From an uncultured marine group I thaumarchaeote (lineage in GTDB: Archaea; Thermoproteota; Nitrososphaeria; Nitrososphaerales; Nitrosopumilaceae): a DNA stretch of 64,000 bases. The stretch covers positions 1 through 64,000 of the forward strand of contig CACIXQ010000001.1 in assembly GCA_902590655.1 (NCBI GenBank), in the 5' to 3' direction. The notes beneath the pieces were generated by a model. It had not been told where the DNA came from and did no database searches. It saw only the letters and a program-made list of their open reading frames with translations. Every line of letters starts with the position of its first letter. Within the stretch, counting starts at the first letter, position 1. The position numbers were made by a program, and so were the translations under genes. Of the stretch, positions 34,811-44,185 are shown piece by piece.

Positions 34811-36141
34811 AATCAATCTTAAACTCTGCAAAAAAAGAAGCAACACCGCCAAAAAAATTGCAGGAACAAAAGATGCGTATAGCTAAGAAAGCCTGCAATT
34901 TAATTGGACAGACAATAGAAAAACATCCACAGGTAGTTGGATTTGAGTTGGGTGGTTCATATGCTAAAGGTACATGGCTAGCAGAGAAAGCTGATATCGA
35001 TATTTTTGTTAAATTCAATAAAAAAACATCTGAAAGTAATTTTACAGATCTTGGAACAAAGATAGGCTTTCAGTCTTTAAAGAAATACAAACCATACACT
35101 AGATATGCAGAACATCCATTTGTAGAAGCGGTGATTGATGGAACTAAGGTAAACATCGTTCCATGCTATGATGTCAACAAAGGAGAATGGCAGAGTGCTA
35201 CAGACAGATCGATCTATCATACAAAATTCATGTCCCAAAAGTTATCCGATTCTATGAAAGGAGAAGTAAGAATCCTCAAGAAATTCTTTCATCACATAGG
35301 TGTATACGGAGCTGAAATAGCCAAGGAAGGATTTAGTGGTTATGTCTCAGAGGTATTAATTTCCTACTTTGGTAGTTTTGAAAAAACAATTAAAAAAATC
35401 TCAGAGTTGAAGAAAGGACAAGTCATTGGAAAATCTGGAAAAAAATTTGATTCGTATGTAGTGATAATTGATCCGGTTGACAGCAACAGGAACCTTGGAA
35501 CTGCAATTTCAGTAGATAATTTAGGAAAGTTTGTCTTAGCAAGCAGGGAGTTCTTGAAAAAACCCTCCAAGAAATTTTTTAAAAAGCCAACTTCTAAACG
35601 TAGTGTGAAAAACACTGATAAAATCATAGTAACACAATTCAGGTTTAAAGCCAGAAGTGACGACATTATTTGGGGTCAAATAAAACGTGCATCAAATGCG
35701 CTAAAAACTCAGTTAGAGTTAGGCGGATTTTCTGTTTTAAGAAATTCGGCGGTAAAGGATGAGAATGGAAATGCGGCGTTAATCTTCTTACTACATACAA
35801 AAAAAATTGAAAGTAGTTTGGTTCGAAGCGGGCCAGAAATCTCTAGTAAAGAGCATTGTAAAAAATTCATTTCAGCTAACCGCAAAAAAAGCCAGCTTAT
35901 GTGGATCAACGATGATGGTAGGATACAATCATTACAGAAAAGAAAACATGATGATGTGAAATTATTTTTACGTGATGTCTTGAAAAATAATCTCAAAAAC
36001 TCTGGTATACCTAGAGGTCTTGAGAAGGATTTCAAAAGCGGTGTAAAAGTTATCGACGCAAGCAAAGTTTCCACAAAATCCATTAAAGAAGCAATTACAG
36101 ATATTGCTATAACAGATGAAACAGTCTTTCGTGCAAATTAG
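34807..36141 (+). CDS. cca: CCA-adding enzyme (archaeal class I tRNA nucleotidyltransferase)
   Basis: 444 aa. Catalytic GGSYAKGTWLAEKADIDIF (about 49-67) contains the G-S and D-x-D residues of class I nucleotidyltransferases, with KVNIVPCYDV after it. It adds CCA to tRNA 3' ends; the tRNA-Pro in this window lacks an encoded CCA, consistent with that need. ATGA overlap with thpR and a 26-nt overlap with the kinase gene downstream. Confidence 0.94.
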   Translation: MKSILNSAKKEATPPKKLQEQKMRIAKKACNLIGQTIEKHPQVVGFELGGSYAKGTWLAEKADIDIFVKFNKKTSESNFTDLGTKIGFQSLKKYKPYTRYAEHPFVEAVIDGTKVNIVPCYDVNKGEWQSATDRSIYHTKFMSQKLSDSMKGEVRILKKFFHHIGVYGAEIAKEGFSGYVSEVLISYFGSFEKTIKKISELKKGQVIGKSGKKFDSYVVIIDPVDSNRNLGTAISVDNLGKFVLASREFLKKPSKKFFKKPTSKRSVKNTDKIIVTQFRFKARSDDIIWGQIKRASNALKTQLELGGFSVLRNSAVKDENGNAALIFLLHTKKIESSLVRSGPEISSKEHCKKFISANRKKSQLMWINDDGRIQSLQKRKHDDVKLFLRDVLKNNLKNSGIPRGLEKDFKSGVKVIDASKVSTKSIKEAITDIAITDETVFRAN

Positions 36142-36871
36142 AAAAATAACTGAACCACCATATTCAGACATTTTGGTTTACCCAAGGGGAACCAAAGCAC
36201 AGATAAAATCACGAATAAATGAGTTAGAAGATCTTGGTGTAGAAAGCATTTCGTTCCAAGGCAAGTTGGAAATAGGCACTATCAGCATATTAGGAAAGGG
36301 ATACGTTGGGATTGTAGTTTTAGGTAAAATAGGAAGAAAAAAAGTTGCTGTGAAAATAAGACGAAATGACTCTCCTAGAAAAAATCTGAAAAAAGAGGCA
36401 GAGTTACTTGAGATAATAAATGACTACAAGATAGGACCAAAATTAGTATGCTTTAGTAAAAATTTTCTTGTAATGGAGTATCTTGACGGTGAAAAAATTG
36501 CTGACTGGGTTGTTGAATTAAAGAAAGGCAATTCCTCACTCCTCAAAAAAACAATGAAAAAAATTCTAGAAGATTGCTATAGTCTTGACAGGATAGGTTT
36601 GGATCATGGTGAATTAAGTAACCTATCAAAACACGTGATTATTGGCAAGAAAACTACCATTATTGATTTTGAAAGTTCTAGTATGAATAGAAAAGTTTCA
36701 AATGTTACATCCGCAACTCAAGCACTATGCATAGGATCTGGTATTGCAAAAATTATAGGTCATATACATAAAATTCCGAAAAAACAGAAGTTGATTACAG
36801 CCCTACGTAGATACAAACGAGAAGAAACTAGAGATAGTTTTGATAATTTGTTATCTGTTTTAAAATTATGA
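36116..36871 (+). CDS. RIO/Bud32-like atypical protein kinase
   Basis: 251 aa. Glycine loop ISILGKGYVGIVVLGK, ATP-binding KKVAVKIRR, hinge FLVMEYLDGEKI, catalytic GLDHGELSNLSKHV (HGxxxxxN pattern) and metal-binding TIIDFESSS (DFE instead of DFG). Short, lacking the activation segment of normal kinases, as in RIO/Bud32-type enzymes. Start overlaps the end of cca by 26 nt. The substrate is not predictable; its placement with tRNA-processing genes may be meaningful. Confidence 0.8.
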   Translation: MKQSFVQIRKITEPPYSDILVYPRGTKAQIKSRINELEDLGVESISFQGKLEIGTISILGKGYVGIVVLGKIGRKKVAVKIRRNDSPRKNLKKEAELLEIINDYKIGPKLVCFSKNFLVMEYLDGEKIADWVVELKKGNSSLLKKTMKKILEDCYSLDRIGLDHGELSNLSKHVIIGKKTTIIDFESSSMNRKVSNVTSATQALCIGSGIAKIIGHIHKIPKKQKLITALRRYKREETRDSFDNLLSVLKL

Positions 36872-36946
36872 TGGGACCGGCAGGATTTGAACCTGCGACC
36901 TCCAGCACCCCAGGCTGGTATCATAGCCAATCTAGACGACGATCCC
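36872..36946 (-). tRNA. tRNA-Pro (anticodon GGG)
   Basis: On the minus strand a 75-nt cloverleaf: acceptor GGGATCG/CGGTCCC, anticodon stem CCAGC/GCTGG with loop CTGGGGT (anticodon GGG), T arm GCAGG-TTCAAAT-CCTGC, discriminator A. No intron and no encoded CCA. The D stem is short (GTC/GAT with one G-U). It starts one base after the kinase stop on the other strand. Confidence 0.95.
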
Positions 36947-36997
36947 TGCTTTAGGCACTAATCGTGAAATTATTAAACCGTCTGATAGTTTTGGGTT

Positions 36998-37741
36998 TTA
37001 TCGTTCTTGAGAAGTAGGTCTTACTAGAACTTCATTGACATTCATGTGTTCTGGTGATTGTAGTGCAAATAAAATTGCATTCGCAATATCTTCAGCTCTT
37101 AAACTCTGTGTCTTTTTTGCAGCTTCAACAAAACTTTGTAGAGAATCATCAGTTATTGTATTTAGTAATTCGGTTTCAACCACTCCTGGTTCAATACATG
37201 TAACTCTAATGTTTGAACGTGTACTAAATTCCTGCCTTAAACCCTCACTCAAAGCAGTAACAGCATGTTTTGTTGCACAATATACGCTCCCAGAAGGAAA
37301 TACAACTCTTCCTGCTACCGATGAGATGTTAACTATGTGACCTGATTTTTTTTCCTTCAAATGGGGAATAACTGCTGCAGTACAAAAAAGCACTCCCTTG
37401 ATGTTTACATCAATCATCTGTTCCCACTCATCAATTTTGAGATTTTTTATAAAACTAAGCGGCATCAGGCCGGCATTGTTTACCAAAATATCAACAGTTC
37501 CCCATTTTTTTACTACCTGTTCAACAAATGCATCACAATCAGTTTTTTTTGTAACATCAAGTTTTTGTGCTAGTGCCTCACCACCATTTTTTTTAATTTC
37601 ATTTTCTAGTTGTTCTAACTTATCAGTTCGTCTAGCTCCTATTGCAACCTTTGCTCCAGCCTTGGATAATACTAATGCTGTTGCATAACCAATACCACTG
37701 CTTGCTCCTGTAATAATAGCAACTTTGCCTTCTATCGACAT
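36998..37741 (-). CDS. Short-chain dehydrogenase/reductase
   Basis: 247 aa from the ATG at 37741 (MSIEGKVAIITGASSGIG); an earlier in-frame ATG at 37780 adds 13 poorly fitting residues. TGASSGIG, GARRTDKL (basic, NADPH-type), NNAGLMP and the active site SSVAGR...VYCATKHAV are all present. Classical NADP-dependent YdfG-like SDR with broad hydroxy-acid/alcohol substrates; substrate unknown. Confidence 0.88.
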   Translation of the reverse strand: MSIEGKVAIITGASSGIGYATALVLSKAGAKVAIGARRTDKLEQLENEIKKNGGEALAQKLDVTKKTDCDAFVEQVVKKWGTVDILVNNAGLMPLSFIKNLKIDEWEQMIDVNIKGVLFCTAAVIPHLKEKKSGHIVNISSVAGRVVFPSGSVYCATKHAVTALSEGLRQEFSTRSNIRVTCIEPGVVETELLNTITDDSLQSFVEAAKKTQSLRAEDIANAILFALQSPEHMNVNEVLVRPTSQER

Positions 37742-37826
37742 TACAGGTAATTTCAATAAACATGGTAAATGTGTTTTCAAAACTAAAATGGTACTAATTT
37801 ATTAAGAAAAAACGAAATATCTAGCC

Positions 37827-38054
37827 ATGTTAGAGGAAAAGTGTGCTTATTGTGGAGATATGACAGACATGCCGTTTGAATGTAATTATTGTAAGGATCC
37901 TTTCTGCTCCGAACATAGGCTGCCGGAGGATCACCGGTGTGTGAAGCTTTCTCAGCTCAGAGCAAAACGATTTGGAGAGAAACGAAAAATTATCCGTGAT
38001 GGTGGAACTGGAAAAAAGAACAAGTTTCGTAAAATGTTTGGCAGGTTTGGCTAG
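37827..38054 (+). CDS. AN1-type zinc-finger protein
   Basis: 75 aa. Nearly the whole protein is an AN1 finger: CAYCGDMTDMPFECNYC then FCSEHRLPEDHRCV, with the C-x2-C, C-x2-C, H-x5-H-x-C ligands. A basic tail (RAKRFGEKRKIIRDGGTGKK) follows. AN1 domains in eukaryotes are ubiquitin/stress linked; in archaea the role is open. Confidence 0.85.
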   Translation: MLEEKCAYCGDMTDMPFECNYCKDPFCSEHRLPEDHRCVKLSQLRAKRFGEKRKIIRDGGTGKKNKFRKMFGRFG

Positions 38055-38384
38055 TTAATAGATTGATTTTTCTGGATTGATCTTTGCCCGTCTTGCCTGA
38101 AAAAATAGAGCGCCTGCTAGTGCAAGTAAACAAAGTGCTGTGATGAGGTGTGGTTCGACGTTATGGGCTTTATCTGTATTTGTAAAAAATGGCATAAAGC
38201 CAATGTAGGCTACAGTAAATCCAACCATCGTTACCCCCTGTACTGACAGTTTAACCCATGAAGGGACAGGTCTCGATATCTTGCTAATAGCCCTGCTGAA
38301 AATCTCAATGATAAATAATGCACCAACTGGATAAATTGTTAATAAAACAAAATCGATTATATCAACAGAGCCGGGGTGGGACAT
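38055..38384 (-). CDS. Membrane protein, three helices
   Basis: 109 aa with hydrophobic helices at about 8-28, 45-65 and 78-95, and a basic tail (RRAKINPEKSIY). Begins directly after the AN1-finger gene ends (convergent, no gap), and lies 13 nt downstream of the gene at 38398. No family recognised. Confidence 0.65.
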   Translation of the reverse strand: MSHPGSVDIIDFVLLTIYPVGALFIIEIFSRAISKISRPVPSWVKLSVQGVTMVGFTVAYIGFMPFFTNTDKAHNVEPHLITALCLLALAGALFFQARRAKINPEKSIY

Positions 38385-38397
38385 AATATCTTCCTGC

Positions 38398-38772
38398 CTA
38401 TTGAGTGTCTAAATTATGTGGCTCGCCCTTTAAGATCCCAGATAGAATGGTTTCCATTCTTTCTGTCATTTCTGCTTTAGAATCAAGAATGTATTTTTCT
38501 TCATCAAGTAAAACAGATGTATTTGAATTTCCCAAAGTAGCCTTTTCTAATCTTAATTTCAATAGTGTTGATGTCGTCTCAGTTATCATTTCTATCATAA
38601 CCTGATTGAGTTTTTCTTCTATTCCATCATGTTTCTTATCTTTCAAGTTTTTAAGAAGTTTTGAGATAGAATTGTAAAGATCTGAATTAGTTTCTTGAAT
38701 TGCATCACTCTCCAATTCCTGTAAGGCCAATCTATGAAGATAATTTATGTTAATTTCATTTTGTTGTGACAT
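38398..38772 (-). CDS. Small helical protein, possible GINS A-domain protein
   Basis: 124 aa, all helical. NINYLHRLALQELESDAIQE then SDLYNSISKLLKNLK and MITETTSTLLKLRLEKA follow the layout of the archaeal GINS A domain (Y/F-L...E-x-ES..., D-x-Y..I..L..., then a late T..LL..RL.K helix). GINS tethers MCM and Cdc45/GAN at the replication fork. The match is by eye only and the B domain is missing, so this is tentative. Divergent from glnA. Confidence 0.6.
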   Translation of the reverse strand: MSQQNEININYLHRLALQELESDAIQETNSDLYNSISKLLKNLKDKKHDGIEEKLNQVMIEMITETTSTLLKLRLEKATLGNSNTSVLLDEEKYILDSKAEMTERMETILSGILKGEPHNLDTQ

Positions 38773-38833
38773 CGAAACGCATCTAATAATCCTTAAATCA
38801 CGGGGTTATTTTTGTTCTGTTGAAGAAAAGAAA

Positions 38834-40294
38834 TTGCCATATAAAGTCATTGGTGGTAAGCCAACTAGAATAGAATATTCCGCTGATGATGTATTCTCTA
38901 AAATTAAGCAAGAAAAAATAAAATTTATCGATCTGCAGTTTACCAGTTTGCCTGGTCGTTTTCATCATACCACAATTTCATCTAATACATTCACATCTGA
39001 CCAGATGGAAGATGGTCTTCCAAAACTAGATGGTTCTTCCATTGTAGGATTTACTAGTATTGACGATTCTGATCTGATTTTAAAGCCAGACCCAAATACG
39101 TTTGCTGTAATTCCGTGGATGACTGATAAAAAATCTGCTAGAATGTTGTGTGATATCTATCGTGGTGCAGGCCGGGGCAGGCTGGACACAGATCCTAGGG
39201 GAATATGCCAAAAAGGTGAAGAGCATTTGAAGTCGCAAGGATTTGATGAAAGCTTTTGGGGTCCAGAAGTAGAATTCTTTGTTTTTGATAAAATTCATTG
39301 GGATGTGTTGACTCCATACAAGGGACAATCCTACTCAATCGAGTCAAACGAAGCACCTTGGAGCCAAGAAGGTACTGGTTATCCAATGGGTTTGCAAGAA
39401 GGTTACTATCCTAGTACTCCTTCAGATACGCTAACTGGGTATAGAAATGACTGTGTAGAAGTATTGAATGAAAATTTTGGGATTTTATGTGATAACCATC
39501 ATCATGAGGTGGCTACTGCTGGTCAATGTGAGATTGATATCAGCTATGATAAAATGACAAATGCTGCTGACAGTGCTCAATCTTACAAATATGTTGCACG
39601 AAATATTGCTAAAGAACATGGTAAAATTGCTACCATGATGCCTAAACCAATATCGATGGACTCTGGTTCAGGAATGCATACTAACGTCAGCCTTTGGAAA
39701 TCTGGGAAAAATGCATTTTACGATAAGGATGACCCAATTGAATTGAGCCAGGCAGGACGTTATTTTTGTGGCGGAGTTATGGACCATGCTAAGGCATTGG
39801 CTGCCATTACAAATCCAACAACAAACTCATACCATAGGCTTGTGCCAGGATACGAAGCCCCAGTTTACATTGCATGGAGTACTGCAAACAGATCCGCTAC
39901 GATAAGAATTCCAGGACATTTTAAAGGAGAAAAATATGCTCATCTTAAGAGACTGGAATATAGAGTTCCTGATCCATCGTCTAATCCATATCTTGTATTT
40001 TCTGCTGTTCTATCTGCAGGTCTAGATGGAATAAAAAAGAAAACAGACCCTGGAGATCCAATACATGAAGACATTTACAAAATGTCTAGGACAGAAAGAA
40101 AAAAGCGTGGCATTGGGGTTTTACCAGCTAATTTAGGTGTCGCATTAGACGAACTTGAGAGCGACAGAAGTTTTCTTAACCCTATTTTTGCTGATAATGT
40201 AATTGATAGAATTATTGAGCTGGAAAGAAAAGATCAGCGTGAGATATCTATCAGACCGCATCCTCATGAATTTTATCTATACTTTGATGTCTAA
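38834..40294 (+). CDS. glnA: Glutamine synthetase
   Basis: 486 aa from TTG at 38834 (MPYKVIGGKPTRIEYSADDV). A frame open to the ATG at 38747 would overlap the divergent gene and encodes an unlikely Cys-rich start. Type I glutamine synthetase signatures: GPEVEFFVFD, SGSGMHTNVSLW (about 277), NRSATIRIPG (about 350) and YRVPDPSSNPYL. It assimilates ammonia into glutamine. The ENDRK adenylylation site is not evident. A TATA-like CTTAAATC lies at about 38789-38796. Confidence 0.92.
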   Translation: MPYKVIGGKPTRIEYSADDVFSKIKQEKIKFIDLQFTSLPGRFHHTTISSNTFTSDQMEDGLPKLDGSSIVGFTSIDDSDLILKPDPNTFAVIPWMTDKKSARMLCDIYRGAGRGRLDTDPRGICQKGEEHLKSQGFDESFWGPEVEFFVFDKIHWDVLTPYKGQSYSIESNEAPWSQEGTGYPMGLQEGYYPSTPSDTLTGYRNDCVEVLNENFGILCDNHHHEVATAGQCEIDISYDKMTNAADSAQSYKYVARNIAKEHGKIATMMPKPISMDSGSGMHTNVSLWKSGKNAFYDKDDPIELSQAGRYFCGGVMDHAKALAAITNPTTNSYHRLVPGYEAPVYIAWSTANRSATIRIPGHFKGEKYAHLKRLEYRVPDPSSNPYLVFSAVLSAGLDGIKKKTDPGDPIHEDIYKMSRTERKKRGIGVLPANLGVALDELESDRSFLNPIFADNVIDRIIELERKDQREISIRPHPHEFYLYFDV

Positions 40295-40764
40295 CCTCGG
40301 ATGAATTCTAGCTTCCACCAATCCTGAATCAGAAAAATCAATGCTAATGATATTGCAATTAATACGAATCCAACAGCAAGAAGAAGTCCTTGTCTTTTGT
40401 TAGATGTCGTAGCTTTGAAAATTAGTATGCCTCCTGCTAATCCTAGAAACAACATTGCTGTCCCTCCGATAACAAAGCTAAAAGCGGCATCGGCTCCAGT
40501 TGTGATTAGTGGAAAGAAAACTCCAGAAAGTAACGCAAAGATCGCTACTAAGTAGACGTATCTAGGAATTTGAGCCAGAATTGGATTTGATTTAGAAGTT
40601 TGAGTAGTCTCAAGTTTTTGGGTTTTTTGAGAGTGTTTTATTTTATCAGGAATTTTTTTTTGTTCAGTTGGTTTTATTTCATTTACTTCAGAGACAGAGT
40701 CTGTTGGTTCTTGTTCTATTCTTCTTTTTTCCTTTCTCCTCCTCATGCGTGCCCATTTAGTCAT
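40291..40764 (-). CDS. Membrane protein with basic N-terminal tail
   Basis: 157 aa. A strongly basic start (MTKWARMRRRKEKRRIEQEP) and Lys/Gln-rich cytoplasmic region to ~75 are followed by three hydrophobic helices (about 70-90, 95-115, 122-145). No family recognised. Overlaps the end of glnA by 4 nt (convergent). Confidence 0.65.
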   Translation of the reverse strand: MTKWARMRRRKEKRRIEQEPTDSVSEVNEIKPTEQKKIPDKIKHSQKTQKLETTQTSKSNPILAQIPRYVYLVAIFALLSGVFFPLITTGADAAFSFVIGGTAMLFLGLAGGILIFKATTSNKRQGLLLAVGFVLIAISLALIFLIQDWWKLEFIRG

Positions 40765-40828
40765 TTAATCTACCCCGGTTAACAATCAAAGAATATCTTT
40801 CTAAAGTTTTTCTAATAATCTAATGAAA

Positions 40829-42526
40829 CTACATCATTCCGCCCATATCAGGCATTCCACCCATACCAGGTGGCATTCCACCCATACCACCCATACCAGG
40901 TGGCATTCCACCTTCTGCGCCTGGTGGTGGTCCAGCTGATTTTGCAGTCGCAATAACATCATCAATACGTAAAATCATACATGCCGCCTCAGCTGCTGCT
41001 GAAATGATTTGGTGTTTAACTGCTAAAGGTTCAACAATATCACTTGATTTCAAGTCTACAACTTTTCCTTTCATCACATCAATCCCCGTCCATTTGTTAC
41101 CGCCTAGCTGTTTTGAACGGAGTGAGGCAAGTGTATCAATTGGGTCCATACCTGCATTCTCACTTAGTGAAAGCGGAATGGCCTCTAGAGCTTCTGCAAA
41201 TTTTTCAGCCGCAAGCTGCTCACGTCCTTCAAGTGATTTTGCCCAGCTTCTAATTTTAGTTGCTGCAAATGTTTCAGGAGCTCCGCCACCTGCTACAATT
41301 GATGGTAATTCCATAACGTCTTTCACTACCATAATCGCATCATGAACTGATCTCTCAACCTCATCTACAACTCTTTGTGAGCCAGCTCTTAGTAAAATGG
41401 TTACAGATTTTGGATGTTTGCATCCTTCTACAAAGACCCATCTGTCTTCTTCAATTTTTCTTTCCTCAACTAAATCTGCAGCACCTAAATCCTTTTCAAA
41501 TAGATCATCAAGATTTGTTACAATCCTTCCGCCAGTTGCCTTAGCAAGTTTTGTCAAGTCGCTTTCCTTTACTCTCCTGACAGCAAGTATTCCTGCCTTG
41601 GACAGATAATGTTGTGACATGTCGTCTATTCCTTTTTGACAAAATACCACTGATGCACCAGAACCAACTACCTTGTCGACCATTCTTTCAAGCATTTTGC
41701 TTTCTTCGTCTAGGAATGATTTCATTTGTTGTGGATTTGAAATATTTATTTTAGCGTCAGTCTCCGTCTTGCTAATTTCTAATGCAGTGTTAATAAGAGC
41801 AATTTTTGCGCTGGTTATTTTTTTTGGCATTCCTGAATGAACTACCTCCTTATCAAGAACAATTCCCTGTAAAATTGATGAATCTGCAATTGAGCCGCCT
41901 GATTTCTTTTCTACTTTAATGTCATCTATATCTACAGTATAACTACTTCCACTTTTTTCTGCAACAGCTAATGCAGATTTTACAACAATGTCAGAAAGCT
42001 TGTCAGAATCTTTTCTTACCAGTTTTGTTTGCATGGATGTTTTTGCGATCTTTGATAGAGTTGACTTGTCATCAGAAGCAACTTGATCGGCAATATCTTT
42101 GATGTATTGTTTAGCTTTGTTTGCCGCCTTTCTATATCCATCAACAATTACTGTAGGATGAACTTCTTGTAGTAAAAGCGATTCAGCTTGTTCTAATAGG
42201 GCTCCTGCCAGAACCACAGCTGAAGTAGTGCCATCACCAACTTCGTTGTCAGTTGATTTTGCAATTTCAACTAGCATTTTTGCAGCTGGATGTTGAACGT
42301 CAATTTCTTTTAGAATGGTAGCACCATCGTTTGTAATTGTAACATCTCCTAGCGAGTCAACAAGCATTTTGTCCATACCTCTTGGACCCAAACTAGTATG
42401 TACTATATCGGCAATGATTTTCGCTGCAGAAATATTGTTTTTCTGTGCTTCCCTACCTTTAGTTTGAGAAGCGCCGTCTTTGAGCAAAACAACTGGCATG
42501 TTTGCCCCTGAAGCTTGAACTGCCAT
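40829..42526 (-). CDS. Thermosome subunit (group II chaperonin)
   Basis: 565 aa. [20 protein letters not shown] and NDGATILKE near the start, [20 protein letters not shown] (~94; ATP-binding GDGTT), and GGGAPE near 405 are CCT/thermosome hallmarks. The C-terminus is a Gly-Met-rich tail ([10 protein letters not shown] repeats, about 540-565) that projects into the folding chamber. ATP-driven folding of cytosolic proteins. Divergent from glyA, with overlapping upstream regions of ~95 bp. Confidence 0.95.
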   Translation of the reverse strand: MAVQASGANMPVVLLKDGASQTKGREAQKNNISAAKIIADIVHTSLGPRGMDKMLVDSLGDVTITNDGATILKEIDVQHPAAKMLVEIAKSTDNEVGDGTTSAVVLAGALLEQAESLLLQEVHPTVIVDGYRKAANKAKQYIKDIADQVASDDKSTLSKIAKTSMQTKLVRKDSDKLSDIVVKSALAVAEKSGSSYTVDIDDIKVEKKSGGSIADSSILQGIVLDKEVVHSGMPKKITSAKIALINTALEISKTETDAKINISNPQQMKSFLDEESKMLERMVDKVVGSGASVVFCQKGIDDMSQHYLSKAGILAVRRVKESDLTKLAKATGGRIVTNLDDLFEKDLGAADLVEERKIEEDRWVFVEGCKHPKSVTILLRAGSQRVVDEVERSVHDAIMVVKDVMELPSIVAGGGAPETFAATKIRSWAKSLEGREQLAAEKFAEALEAIPLSLSENAGMDPIDTLASLRSKQLGGNKWTGIDVMKGKVVDLKSSDIVEPLAVKHQIISAAAEAACMILRIDDVIATAKSAGPPPGAEGGMPPGMGGMGGMPPGMGGMPDMGGMM

Positions 42527-42620
42527 GTCAAAAAACTTCTTTTGCCTATTTTATACCTTATTTAATTTCACGCCTCGAATCAATAGGTATTTTTTAATTG
42601 GGAAAATTAGTGTGGATAGC

Positions 42621-43943
42621 ATGACGAATAATTCGAATAAAGATGCTTATGATGAGGTTTTTGCTAGTCTTGAAAAACACAATAAATGGTTCGAAGATTC
42701 AATTCCGTTAATTGCTAGTGAAAATATTCCAAGTCCAGCTGTAAGAGAGGCTATAATATCTGATTTTGGAAATAGATATGCGGAGGGTTGGCCAGGTGAG
42801 CGAGTCTATGCGGGATGTACCTACATTGATGAAGTTGAGAGTCAATGTATGGAACTGGCAAAAAAATTATTCAAATCAGAGTTTGCAGATGTGAGACCAA
42901 TTTCTGGAGTTGTTGCAAATCTAGCAATTTATTCAGCTTTTTCAAATCCGGGCGATGTAATGATTGCCCCATCAATTCCAGCTGGTGGTCACATCTCACA
43001 TGGTAAGAAGGAACACTCGGGAACCGCAGGACTTGTTCATGGTTTGGAAATTGAGTTTTTTGCATTTGATTCTGATGAGATGAACATAGATGTTGAAAAA
43101 ACAAAAACAAAGGTTGAAGAATTAAAAAAGCAAGATAGGTTGCCGAAGATAGCCATGTTTGGCGGTTCTGTGTTTCTTTTTCCACATCCAGTAAAAGAGT
43201 TAGCTGACTTTCTGAAAAGTTATGATATGCATATCAACTATGACGCTGCACATGTTGCAGGATTAATAGCTGGTGGTGAGTTTCAGGATCCATTAAGAGA
43301 AGGAGTGGATACCATGACGATGAGTACCCATAAAACATTATTTGGTCCGCAGGGCGGACTTGTTTTGGCATTTGAAAAAAATGCTGATGCAATAAAAAAA
43401 GCAACATTCCCAGGACTGACTAGCTCTCATCATATTCACCATATGGCTGGAAAGGCAATTACATTTGCTGAGGCTTTAGAATTTGGGCATGATTATGCCA
43501 CTCAAACCGTTAAAAATGCAAAAGCTTTAGCTGTAGCACTAAATGATTCTGGTTTCAAAGTTTTGGGCGAAAAAAAGGGTTACACACAGTCACACCAAAC
43601 TGTTGTAAATGTGCTTGATTATGGTGATGGTGGTAAAATTGAAGCTGATTTGGAAAAGGCTAACATTATTGTAAATCGTCAATTAATTCCAGGCGATTTA
43701 AAGGCAAAAAGACATTACATGCATCCAGGTGGAATCAGGCTTGGTTCTTCTGAAGTTACACGTTTAGGAATGAAAGAATCAGAAATGCAACAAATTGCTT
43801 CATTCATTAAACAAATAGTCATTGATAATAAAAATGCAAAAGAAATTGCAACCCAAGTAACAGAATTCCGAAAGAGTTTTCAGAAAACACAATACTGTTT
43901 CGATAATAAACTTGGTGCATATGAATATGTTAAACTAAGATAA
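42621..43943 (+). CDS. glyA: Serine hydroxymethyltransferase
   Basis: 440 aa from the ATG at 42621 (MTNNSNKDAYDEVFASLEKH); GTG at 42612 is an alternative. Signatures: LIASENIPSPAVREA, NRYAEGWPGERVYAGC, and the PLP lysine in MTMSTHKTLFGPQGG (about 234-240). It interconverts serine and glycine and supplies one-carbon units on a pterin. The extra upstream in-frame codons to 42525 run into the thermosome gene and are rejected. Confidence 0.93.
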   Translation: MTNNSNKDAYDEVFASLEKHNKWFEDSIPLIASENIPSPAVREAIISDFGNRYAEGWPGERVYAGCTYIDEVESQCMELAKKLFKSEFADVRPISGVVANLAIYSAFSNPGDVMIAPSIPAGGHISHGKKEHSGTAGLVHGLEIEFFAFDSDEMNIDVEKTKTKVEELKKQDRLPKIAMFGGSVFLFPHPVKELADFLKSYDMHINYDAAHVAGLIAGGEFQDPLREGVDTMTMSTHKTLFGPQGGLVLAFEKNADAIKKATFPGLTSSHHIHHMAGKAITFAEALEFGHDYATQTVKNAKALAVALNDSGFKVLGEKKGYTQSHQTVVNVLDYGDGGKIEADLEKANIIVNRQLIPGDLKAKRHYMHPGGIRLGSSEVTRLGMKESEMQQIASFIKQIVIDNKNAKEIATQVTEFRKSFQKTQYCFDNKLGAYEYVKLR

Positions 43944-43945
43944 CT

Positions 43946-44137
43946 TTAGCCGGAAGATACGTTTCGGTTCTTTGCGTTTTTGGTTTTGGTTATTCCCCAT
44001 GTATTCTTCTTGGTCTGAGTTTTTGAGCTCTGACTATGCGCCTTCTCAGCATGACGTTCTAATCGCTCTGGTGAAGAAAACTCTAGATCACACTTCTTAC
44101 ATTTTGTCTCATTATCCTTTTTGCCAAAAAGACCCAT
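43946..44137 (-). CDS. Small C2H2 zinc-finger protein
   Basis: 63 aa. One finger, CKKCDLEFSSPERLERHAEK plus AH, matching C-x2-C-x12-H-x4-H, between a Gly-Leu-Phe start (MGLFGKKDNETK) and a basic tail (TQTKKNTWGITKTKNAKNRN). Possibly nucleic-acid binding. Ends 2 nt after the convergent glyA gene. Confidence 0.78.
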   Translation of the reverse strand: MGLFGKKDNETKCKKCDLEFSSPERLERHAEKAHSQSSKTQTKKNTWGITKTKNAKNRNVSSG

Positions 44138-44185
44138 ATTCTGTTAGTATGGATTTAGTTTCAAATAAAGTGGATCATTCAGGCA

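Noticed and set aside
37361-37688. Overlapping plus-strand frames inside the SDR gene at 37.0-37.7 kb
   Set aside because: Complement of a well-supported SDR gene.
41004-41609. Antisense frames of 60-113 codons inside the thermosome gene
   Set aside because: Mirror of the codon usage of the true gene on the minus strand; no start signals or domains.
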